A stretch of 64,000 nt of DNA, from the NCBI RefSeq assembly GCF_000948985.2, contig NZ_CP059733.1, positions 3,658,001 through 3,722,000 of the forward strand. Reading direction: 5' to 3'. This DNA comes from Thalassomonas viridans (GTDB lineage Bacteria; Pseudomonadota; Gammaproteobacteria; Enterobacterales; Alteromonadaceae). A program made the translations under genes and the position numbers. The number at the start of each line of letters is the position of its first letter. Position 1 is the stretch's first letter. This document shows positions 37,756-44,620 of this stretch, one piece after another. The notes below the pieces were generated by a model. It saw nothing but the letters and a program-made list of their open reading frames with translations. It was not told the origin of the DNA and made no database searches.

Positions 37756-38462
37756 TGCAGATCCCCGACAGTTACATTGAAATAGAACGTATCTATGCTG
37801 CTATGATGGCAGGAAAAATCCGCTCCCTCGCCGTCACTTCCAGCCAACCGCAGGAAGGTGTCAGCAGCCTGGTCAGCGCACTGGCAAGACGAAACTTAAG
37901 CGCAGGCCGATCTACCTTGCTGGTAGACTTAAACCTGCATAGCCCGAACCTGAGCAGCACTTTAGGGCTTGAGCAACAGACGGAGGCGCCTTCCGGACTG
38001 GCCGCCCCCCGAATGCTTTGCCTGCGGGAAAAGGCTAAAATTGCCGTTATCACGGCTCCCGCCAGGCGCGAAATTATTCTGCAGCTAAGGGAGCCGGGAA
38101 GGCTGGAAACCCATATTCGGCAATGGCTGAAAAGCTTTGATACGATACTCCTTGATACCTCGCCGATAGGATTAAACAACAGTGGCAACTTACCGGGAGA
38201 ATATGCCGCCAGTGCCTGTGATGCCTGCATCTTGACGGTCTTGGCCGGCGTCACTCCCAAGGCCAGCATAAAAAATAGCCTGGACAAACTGGATAAGGCC
38301 CGGGCGCTGCTTCTGGGCACGGTATTTAATGATCAGTATAACCCGGGATTAAAGCAGGAGTTATTACGCGAAGCCAACGCCCTGGCACGGCGCTTTCCCA
38401 AAATTGCCGCCCGGTTAAAAATCTGGCTAAACCAATCAAACCTGCTGTCGCTGGAACTATAG
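37755..38462 (+). CDS. BY-kinase/ParA-like ATPase homologue with degenerate Walker A
   Basis: A 235-residue protein resembling the cytoplasmic tyrosine autokinases (CpsD, Wzc C-domain) that work with PCP proteins. Family marks: SLAVTSSQPQEGVSSL (residues 24-39, the Walker A position), STLLVDLNLHSPNLSSTLGL (Walker A' position) and ILLDTSP (131-137, Walker B). The Walker A lysine is replaced by Val36 (GVSS instead of GKST), and no tyrosine cluster is present at the C-terminus. It is therefore probably not an active kinase; a structural or regulatory role is inferred. Coupled to the export gene by TAATG. Confidence 0.8.
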   Translation: MQIPDSYIEIERIYAAMMAGKIRSLAVTSSQPQEGVSSLVSALARRNLSAGRSTLLVDLNLHSPNLSSTLGLEQQTEAPSGLAAPRMLCLREKAKIAVITAPARREIILQLREPGRLETHIRQWLKSFDTILLDTSPIGLNNSGNLPGEYAASACDACILTVLAGVTPKASIKNSLDKLDKARALLLGTVFNDQYNPGLKQELLREANALARRFPKIAARLKIWLNQSNLLSLEL

Positions 38463-38473
38463 CCGTAACGGCA

Positions 38474-39910
38474 CTACTCCCAGCTTTGCTTTTTCCTGTA
38501 AAGGGTTGAGGGGCTCACCTCCAGCAGGGCTGCCGCCTTGGGCACATTGCCGCAGCAATGGGCGATAGCTTGCTCTATCGCCTGCTTTTCAACCTGCCAT
38601 AAAGGCAATATTTCTCCTTTCTCCTTTTTGTCGCTTTCGGCCGCTTTCGCCGTTACGGGATCAGCCTGGAAAGCTTTTACCGGAGCGTGAATTCCTCCTA
38701 CCATATTAGATAGCGACTTAATAACCATTTCCGAAGTAATCTTCTTGCCGGTATTAAGCACAACCATACCATGAATAACATTCTCCAATTGCCTGACATT
38801 GCCCGGCCAGTCATAACCGCAGATGATCTGGACAGCATCCCGGTTGAAATCATGAAAATGTTTACCTTCAAGCCGGGAGTACTTTTTCAGGAAAAAACGT
38901 GCCAACAGCAGAATGTCTCCTCCCCTTTCCCGCAGCGGCGGCAAACCAAAGGTGATAACATTTAAACGGTAGTATAAATCTTCCCGAAACTCTCCTGCCA
39001 TCACGGCTTCACCGATAGCAGTCGAAGAAGCCGAGATAATCTGAGCCTGGAATTGCTGGACTTTGGTGGTGCCTAAAGGCGTGAATTCACGCTCCTGAAT
39101 AACCCTGAGCAATTTGGCCTGCAGTGGTTTGGACAAGGTGGTGATCTCATCAAGAAACAAGGTCCCGTTTTTTGCCGCTGAAAAAAGCCCTTCCTGCGTA
39201 CTTACCGCACCGGTAAAAGCCCCCTTGTTATGGCCAAAAAGCTGAGACTCCATCAGATGCTCGGTAAAATTGGCACAGTTAACCCCAATAAAAGGCTCTC
39301 CTTGATGAAAACTTTCCAAATGACAGGCTCTGGCCACCAACTCTTTACCGGTACCTGTCTCTCCGGTAATAAAAATAGGAGCATTCGTGGTAGCGGCATG
39401 GCGAATACTGGTAAATAATTCATTCATGCTGTCATCCGCCGCCACTATACCATGGAAATCTACCGGCGTACCGGGCAGCAAATTTTCCCTTTCGCCATTT
39501 CCCGGCATACTTGCCAGGGCTTCCAGCGCTTTATCAACGATAAACCTCAGCTCTTTATTGTCCCAGGGTTTGCAAATAAAGCGTTCAACCACCCCGGAAT
39601 TAAACGCGGCAGAGACTTTGCCAAAATCCTGGTAAGCCGACAGAATAATACGCTGGGAATGCGGCCAGTATTGCCTGATCCGGGCTAAAAATTCACAGCC
39701 GTCCATTTCAGGCATGCGCTGATCTGAGATAACAATTTCAACCGGATGCTGTTCGCTGTACTGCAAAGCATCCAATACAGAGTCGAAAGTCACGATATTG
39801 GCTTCTATTCCCCTTAAAGCCCTCTTTAAACTGGACAGGATTCCTTCTTCGTCATCAAGCAACAATAAGGTAGGTAAGGCGCTGTTATTTTCCTGATTTT
39901 GAACAGACAT
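38474..39910 (-). CDS. Sigma-54-dependent response regulator of the EPS locus
   Basis: A 478-residue NtrC-type activator. Receiver domain residues 12-130 with phospho-acceptor Asp63 in IVISDQRMPEMDG; AAA+ domain with GETGTGKE (183-190), the sigma-54 contact loop GAFTGA (230-235) and LFLDEITTL (Walker B). The C-terminal Fis-type helix-turn-helix has NVPKAAALLEVSPSTLYRKK. Convergent with the EPS genes. It has its own sigma-54 promoter and upstream motif, implying autoregulation or cross-regulation. I infer that it activates the five promoters described here and that the kinase at 21287-23131 phosphorylates it. Confidence 0.93.
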   Translation of the reverse strand: MSVQNQENNSALPTLLLLDDEEGILSSLKRALRGIEANIVTFDSVLDALQYSEQHPVEIVISDQRMPEMDGCEFLARIRQYWPHSQRIILSAYQDFGKVSAAFNSGVVERFICKPWDNKELRFIVDKALEALASMPGNGERENLLPGTPVDFHGIVAADDSMNELFTSIRHAATTNAPIFITGETGTGKELVARACHLESFHQGEPFIGVNCANFTEHLMESQLFGHNKGAFTGAVSTQEGLFSAAKNGTLFLDEITTLSKPLQAKLLRVIQEREFTPLGTTKVQQFQAQIISASSTAIGEAVMAGEFREDLYYRLNVITFGLPPLRERGGDILLLARFFLKKYSRLEGKHFHDFNRDAVQIICGYDWPGNVRQLENVIHGMVVLNTGKKITSEMVIKSLSNMVGGIHAPVKAFQADPVTAKAAESDKKEKGEILPLWQVEKQAIEQAIAHCCGNVPKAAALLEVSPSTLYRKKQSWE

Positions 39911-39945
39911 TTACGTTCCATTCCTTCAATTATCGAACGAACATA

Positions 39946-39961
39946 AGCAAAGCATAGCCCA
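39946..39961 (-). promoter_or_regulatory. Sigma-54 promoter of the response regulator gene
   Basis: Minus strand TGGGCTATGCTTTGCT: -24 GG at 39960-39959 and -12 GC at 39948-39947 with exact spacing, -12 box TTGCT perfect, -24 box weaker (TGGGCT). It lies 36 bp before the ATG. Confidence 0.65.
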
Positions 39962-39975
39962 TAAACAGCCAGGGT

Positions 39976-40008
39976 GTGCAAATTGAAAGGATTTTTGCAT
40001 TTTGCGAA
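39976..40008. promoter_or_regulatory. Upstream activator motif, sites 5a and 5b
   Basis: TTGCATTTTGCGAA at 39995-40008, nearly the same as site 1, and a weaker minus-strand copy, TTTCAATTTGCAC, at 39976-39988. The -12 element of the regulator promoter is about 50 bp away. The last base is directly followed by the first end-repeat of the inserted transposon. Confidence 0.55.
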
Positions 40009-40105
40009 TTGACTCATATTAAATGTAACCCTAGCGATTACTAGCAGATCGGAAAAAATATCGTTGACTCATAATGAATGTAACCGAGTTATCGGAAACA
40101 GTATT

Positions 40106-40707
40106 ATGAGCCCAAAAGAACGAAAAAGTTACTTGATCGCCATCAAGCGACGCTACCTCAAAGCAAATAAAGCCGAAAAACAGGTTATTCTGGATGAGTC
40201 TTGTCATGTGTGTGGCTACAACCGTAAGTACGCCATTCGGCTACTCAATAAGCGCAATAACTTTCCGCTTAAGCAAAAGCCTGGTAGGAAACCTCGGTAT
40301 CATTCACCCAGCTTGCTATCCGCATTAAAGCACATTTGGTTTGCCAGTGACCAAATGTGCTCTAAGCGGTTAAAGGCTGTCATCCCTCTGTGGCTGCCGT
40401 TTTATAAGCTTCATTATGGTGAACTGGCACATGAAGATTACCAGGCCTTGTTAGACATCAGCCCGGCCTCGATTGACCGCATTTTAAAGCCTATCAGGGC
40501 AAAACAAGCTCAAAAAGGGCTGACCGGCACTAAGCCTGGCACCTTATTAAAAAATCAAATCCCTATCCGCAGCGGTACTTGGGATATAACTGAGCCAGGC
40601 TTCATGGAAGCTGATACCATTGCCCATTGTGGCAATAGTTTGGCCGGTGACTTCGTGTGGAGCCTGAAATTAACGGATTACTATTCAGGATGGACAGAAT
40701 GTCGAGC
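40106..40707 (+). pseudogene. Outer-element transposase, 5' part (interrupted)
   Basis: N-terminal about 200 residues of a DDE transposase with an integrase-type core. MSPKERKSYLIAIKRRYL opens a helix-turn-helix region, QKPGRKPRYH is a basic linker, and the first catalytic Asp is in GFMEADTIAHCG. The frame continues to codon Arg-Ala (CGAGC), where the IS3-family element enters. After that point the frame reads foreign sequence to a stop at 40741. The ATG 40106 is preferred to the 40064 frame start, which lies inside an end repeat. Confidence 0.85.
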
Positions 40708-40737
40708 TGTAATGGTCAAGTCAAACTGGACACCTAG

Positions 40738-41550
40738 TTAAGCTACATCGGCTAATTTTATTCGTTCGTATTCCATTGGCGAAACATAACCCAGTTTTGA
40801 ATGAGGCCGTTTGCTGTTGTAATACGCCAAATAATCTAAAATGCTGAGCTTGGCTTCTGACTTAGTTCGAAAGCTTTGATAATTTAACTGCTCATATTTT
40901 AAACTTCTGAAAAAACGCTCTGTTGGTGCGTTGTCCCAGCAATCCCCTTTACCGCTCATGCTAGCTTGCATCCCCATCGTTCTTAGATGCTTGCGGTATT
41001 TATCGCTAGCATATTGGCTTCCACGATCTGAGTGATGGATAAGCCCTTTACCGGGTTTTCTACGCCAATAGGCCATTTGTAAGGCTTTGACACACAGTTC
41101 AGTACGCATGTGTTCATCAATTGCCCAACCAACGATTTGGCGGTTAGAAAGATCCATTACGGCCGCCAGATACATCCAACCTTGCAGGGTCCAAACGTAT
41201 GTGATGTCTGTTGTCCAAACCTGATTAGGCTGATTAACATCAAACTGCCGAGCGAGTATGTTGGGCGCTATACCATAGTTATGCTCGCTGTCAGTTGTTA
41301 CCTTAAATTTTTTGGGGTAACGAGCTATCAAACCTAATCTTGCCATCATACGACGAACCTTAAATCGTCCTACTTGATGGCCAAGCTTAATTAATTCCTT
41401 CACCATACGTCTAGAGCCGAGTGTTTGCCTGTGCTCTGTGAAAAGTTTACGGGCATCTTCATCTAAACTATTTTGCCGATTATCGGGCGCTATAGGTCTA
41501 TTACACCAATCATAAAAAGCACTGGAGCTAACTTCCATTACTCTGCACAT
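40738..41550 (-). CDS. IS3-family transposase OrfB (catalytic part)
   Basis: DDE catalytic subunit. The three acidic residues are in VWTTDITYVWT, HHSDRGSQYAS and NAPTERFFRSLK. 270 residues are counted from the first ATG, but the frame is open further upstream to the frameshift site at 41631-41637, where it joins orfA. The native product is therefore probably an OrfAB fusion made by -1 ribosomal frameshifting. It ends IKLADVA 3 bp inside the left terminal repeat. Confidence 0.93.
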   Translation of the reverse strand: MCRVMEVSSSAFYDWCNRPIAPDNRQNSLDEDARKLFTEHRQTLGSRRMVKELIKLGHQVGRFKVRRMMARLGLIARYPKKFKVTTDSEHNYGIAPNILARQFDVNQPNQVWTTDITYVWTLQGWMYLAAVMDLSNRQIVGWAIDEHMRTELCVKALQMAYWRRKPGKGLIHHSDRGSQYASDKYRKHLRTMGMQASMSGKGDCWDNAPTERFFRSLKYEQLNYQSFRTKSEAKLSILDYLAYYNSKRPHSKLGYVSPMEYERIKLADVA

Positions 41551-41597
41551 TTGAAGAACTGGCCAAGTCTTCTTATTCTCACGAATAAATTGAAACC

Positions 41598-41903
41598 TTA
41601 TTCGTTTTCCTTCGCAAAGAAGACTGCGGCCTTTTTTAAAATATCTCGCTCCATTTTCAATTTAGCGACTTCTTTTCGTAGCTTTTCTAATTCAGCTCGT
41701 TCAGCTAAGTTAGTGTTGGTTTGTTTACCTGAACTTGGTGAACGATAGCCTTGCTCTGTACGAACCCAGCGACCGATAGCACTAAGTGAAATTCCTAAAC
41801 TATCAGCTGCTTCTTGCTGAGTATAACCTTGCTCGGTTACCAGCTTTACAGCATCTTGCTTAAACTCTACTGAATACTTTGGACGTTTAGATTTATTACT
41901 CAT
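41598..41903 (-). CDS. IS3-family transposase OrfA (DNA-binding part)
   Basis: A 101-residue protein with an N-terminal helix-turn-helix (YSVEFKQDAVKLVTEQGYTQ, then EAADSLGISLSAIGRWV) and a C-terminal leucine-zipper helix (LEKLRKEVAKLKMERDILKK). It binds the element ends. Codon 89 onward reads TTA AAA AAG, containing the classic A AAA AAG slippery heptamer in frame (41637-41631). A -1 slip there enters the orfB frame. Confidence 0.93.
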   Translation of the reverse strand: MSNKSKRPKYSVEFKQDAVKLVTEQGYTQQEAADSLGISLSAIGRWVRTEQGYRSPSSGKQTNTNLAERAELEKLRKEVAKLKMERDILKKAAVFFAKENE

Positions 41904-41968
41904 ATTTACCTCTACGGGACATTATACTTTATGTCATTAGAGGTGTCCGGCTGTATTAGACCACTTCA

Positions 41969-42635
41969 AGCAACATGGAGTAAAGGCGCTACGGGTGTAG
42001 TAACGCAGATTAAAGCGATTGAACAAGCCTTGCCATTTTCCTTAAAAGGCTTTGACTGTGATAATGGCAGTGAATTTTTGAATTATCACCTGTTACGCTA
42101 TTTTCAGGAGCATCCTGAAGGTATTCAGTTTACCCGTTCCAGGCCTTATAAGAAAAACGATAACGCTCATGTTGAACAAAAGAACTGGACGCATGTGAGA
42201 CAATTGTTTGGCTATGACAGATTTGATGATAAATCTTTAATTAACAAAATGAATGGGTTATATGAAAAAGAGTGGTCATTGTTTCAAAACTACTTCTGCC
42301 CCACAATGAAGTTGAAAGAAAAAACACGTAAGAATAGTCGTTATCAAAAGAAATATTTTACCCCACAAACGCCTTACCAAAGACTACTCGATTCAAATCA
42401 TATTGATGAGAAAACTAAGGTTAAGTTAAAGACCCAATATAAACTACTCGACCCATTTCAATTAAAGGCTAGAATTGAAAGGAAACTGAAAGCCATTTTT
42501 AAACTTGTTTCGGTTACACAAGATGTGAGATTACGAATATGGCTTTCGGCTACCTTTTATTATGAGTCAACGCGTTTTGCAAAAATATGTCGTAATCCCG
42601 GCAAGAACTTTCAAGCGGAAACTATTCAAAGTTAA
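41969..42635 (+). pseudogene. Outer-element transposase, 3' part (interrupted)
   Basis: C-terminal part, after the insertion. Joining CGAGC at 40707 to AACATGGAGT at 41972 (one AGC copy removed) gives a continuous frame (WTECRA then TWSKGATGV) of about 421 residues in total. The second Asp is in CDNGSEFLNY and the Glu in AHVEQKNWTH, completing the DDE set. Apart from the insertion no stop or shift is seen, so inactivation is recent. The frame stops at 42635. Confidence 0.85.
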
Positions 42636-42678
42636 GCGATAGACTAAAGTTAAAGCTAAAAAACATTGCCGCTAAAGT

Positions 42679-43218
42679 TTAAAAGCAACCAAGGACAAGC
42701 TCATAACTGCCACAGGGCAACACAAGTTCAGTCCCGGAAGACGTTTTTCGCTCTTTGGCAATATCTGCCCACTGATAAAAAACATTACGGTGAACTTTCG
42801 CCATCAGATTACGGCGCACCGTCACATACAAACAGCCATTATCGCCTATGTGTAAAGGGTGATCATGCCCCAGAATAAATTCATCGCCAAGGGTGGTCGC
42901 AAGCTGCATTTCCCCATATTCCCCCCCTTGCCCCCAGGACCACTGGCTCAATATAAAAGGGGCATCTTCAACGGTAATCTTAACTTTCTCTACCGGGGTC
43001 ACCAGAAAATACTCATCGCCCTCTTTTTTTAAAACCGAGGCAAAGAGTTTTACCAGCTTCTGGCGTTTAAAAACCGTACCGTTGTGATACCAGCTGCCAT
43101 CCTCTTTGATCACTATATCAATTTCCCCGCAATACGGGGGATCCCATAACTCAACCGGCGGCAGCTTTTGCTCAGCGGAGGAAAGTTTCAGTTGTGTAGA
43201 TATTTTTTCCAGCGACAT
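42679..43218 (-). CDS. DUF1285 domain protein
   Basis: A 179-residue cytoplasmic protein of the DUF1285 family. Marks: PPVELWDPPYCGEIDIVIKE, DGSWYHNGTVFKRQKLVKLF and FLVTPVEKVKITVEDAPF. Function unknown; family members are all-beta, two-subdomain proteins of proteobacteria. The frame opens 6 codons earlier (GTG), but ATG 43218 has GGAAG 6 nt upstream and gives MSLEKI. It stands just beyond the transposon scar, so it may have been the original neighbour of the response regulator. Confidence 0.87.
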   Translation of the reverse strand: MSLEKISTQLKLSSAEQKLPPVELWDPPYCGEIDIVIKEDGSWYHNGTVFKRQKLVKLFASVLKKEGDEYFLVTPVEKVKITVEDAPFILSQWSWGQGGEYGEMQLATTLGDEFILGHDHPLHIGDNGCLYVTVRRNLMAKVHRNVFYQWADIAKERKTSSGTELVLPCGSYELVLGCF

Positions 43219-43431
43219 AAATGACTTCCATAACACACGTTTATCACAGGCATTTTATCACTTTTTACCTGTAAAAGTCTCAGCAGGCAGCTTTTTACTG
43301 ATGTGGGAAACAAGGCTTTTAACGTTAACGCCATAGAGGCCAAGAGGAGATTAGACAAACTAAGTGCGGGGCATATGCTGATAACAGGTATCAGCTTATA
43401 CCCCAGCGCGGCAGCTAAAAAGAAAAGCAAA

Positions 43432-43731
43432 CTAAATTTTTAAACGCTGGATATTATCTGCCAACACTTTAGCTCCTATGCCTTTAACTTTAAGCAGCTC
43501 ATCAAGCGTGGTAAATTTCCCGTTCGTTTCCCGGTAAGCAATAATGGCTTTTGCCCGTTTCAGGCCTACACCTTTTAACGAAACCAAATCATCCAGGCTG
43601 GCCTGGTTAATATCTACCGTCTGAGTGGCAACATCTACAACTTTTGCTTGCTCCTGCTTTTGCCCGGCAACGGACATAGCGCTAAAACAAGTTAACAGGG
43701 CGATCAACAACAGTGAAAGAATGTTTTTCAT
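43432..43731 (-). CDS. ComEA-like helix-hairpin-helix protein
   Basis: A 99-residue exported protein. A signal peptide is visible (first 22 residues, ending SVAG), and a DNA-binding helix-hairpin-helix pair follows (VDINQASLDDLVSLKGVGLK and LDELLKVKGIGAKVLADNIQ). Homologues bind incoming DNA in the periplasm during natural transformation, but many short ComEA-like proteins have no proven role. It is monocistronic: pyrF lies 127 bp upstream and DUF1285 215 bp downstream. Confidence 0.9.
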   Translation of the reverse strand: MKNILSLLLIALLTCFSAMSVAGQKQEQAKVVDVATQTVDINQASLDDLVSLKGVGLKRAKAIIAYRETNGKFTTLDELLKVKGIGAKVLADNIQRLKI

Positions 43732-43857
43732 AGTTAAATCCTTCTAAATGGAATGTCCCTGATGGACGGTGAATAAGTGGCCTAGAAAACCGGCCACCTA
43801 TTAGGTTTAGAAGTGATTATCGGCTTTGTCAAAAGGAAGCAGATGCTAATTTTAGGA

Positions 43858-44556
43858 CTAATTTCTTAGTGATTGATTAATATCTAAAAGCACCTGACGG
43901 GGGTTGGCTGCCTGGGTGATCGGCCTGCCAATGACCAGGTAATCAACACCGACCTGAACCGCCTGCTCCGGCGTCATAATACGTTTTTGATCATTGCTGG
44001 CAGCGCCGGCCGGGCGGATACCCGGAGTAATAAGTTTAAACTCCTGGCCAAAAGCGGCTTTTAACTTTTCTGCTTCCCAGGCCGAACAGACCACACCGTC
44101 AAGGCCACATTCTTTGGTCAGCCCCGCCAGGCGCATCACCTGCTCCTGTGGCGAGACATTCAGGCCTATGTCTTGTAAGTCTTCCGCCCCCATGCTGGTT
44201 AATACGGTAACGGCAATTAACAGCGGCGCCTGCTCACCGTAACCCGCTAAAGCCTGTTTTGCCTTTATCATCATTTCCCGGCCGCCGCTGGCATGGACGT
44301 TCACCATCCACACCCCGAGATCCGCCGCAGCACTCACCGCTTTGGCCACAGTATTGGGAATATCATGAAATTTCAAATCCAGGAAAACATCAAAACCTTT
44401 GTCCACCAGCTGGCGTACAAATTCAGGACCAAAATAGGTAAACATTTCTTTGCCGACTTTTAACCGGCAATCATGGCTGTCGATTTGATCGACAAAAGAT
44501 AAAGCCTGTGCTTTTTTATCAAAATCTAATGCAACCAGGATTTTTGCATCATTCAT
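43858..44556 (-). CDS. pyrF: Orotidine 5'-phosphate decarboxylase
   Basis: Last step of de novo UMP synthesis. Length 232 residues, as in E. coli. Catalytic [11 protein letters not shown] contains the Asp-Lys-Asp set; [12 protein letters not shown] at the N-terminus and ITPGIRPAG near residue 180 form the substrate site. Located after lapAB in the order typical of gammaproteobacteria. Confidence 0.97.
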   Translation of the reverse strand: MNDAKILVALDFDKKAQALSFVDQIDSHDCRLKVGKEMFTYFGPEFVRQLVDKGFDVFLDLKFHDIPNTVAKAVSAAADLGVWMVNVHASGGREMMIKAKQALAGYGEQAPLLIAVTVLTSMGAEDLQDIGLNVSPQEQVMRLAGLTKECGLDGVVCSAWEAEKLKAAFGQEFKLITPGIRPAGAASNDQKRIMTPEQAVQVGVDYLVIGRPITQAANPRQVLLDINQSLRN

Positions 44557-44620
44557 TATTTTTTACCCTTATGTATCCTAATAATTAAACAAATATATCA
44601 CTCAAGCGCCCAGTTGAGCA

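Larger units (their letters stand above)
40708..41968 (-). mobile_element. IS3-family (IS51-like) insertion sequence nested in a transposase gene
   Basis: A 1261-bp element with imperfect terminal inverted repeats of 28 bp (40708-40735 and 41941-41968, 20 matches), both ending GGACACCT on the inner side. It is flanked by the 3-bp target duplication AGC (40705-40707 and 41969-41971). Two genes (orfA, orfB) are joined by a slippery A6G heptamer. All parts look intact, so it may be active and recent. It is inserted in the opposite orientation to the host transposase. Confidence 0.93.
40009..42575 (+). mobile_element. Outer insertion sequence (rve-type DDE transposase), itself interrupted
   Basis: The element carries one transposase gene, broken by an IS3-family element at 40708-41968. 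Candidate left-end repeats are TTGACTCATATTAAATG at 40009 and TTGACTCATAATGAATG at 40064. An inverted copy ending ATTATGAGTCAA lies at about 42560-42573, giving a match of at least 14 bp including flanking CG. No target duplication is evident, so the exact ends are uncertain. If the right end is correct, the transposase frame reads through it and stops outside. Family not assigned; it resembles ISNCY-type elements. Confidence 0.6.

Noticed and set aside
23309..38462. PEP-CTERM/exosortase system
   Set aside because: The EPS gene set and a sigma-54 regulator recall such loci, but no exosortase, no PEP-CTERM protein and no PrsK-type kinase are seen in the window.
40064..40741. A complete 225-residue transposase at 40064-40741
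   Set aside because: Its last dozen codons are read from the inserted IS3-family element; it is only the 5' part of a broken gene.
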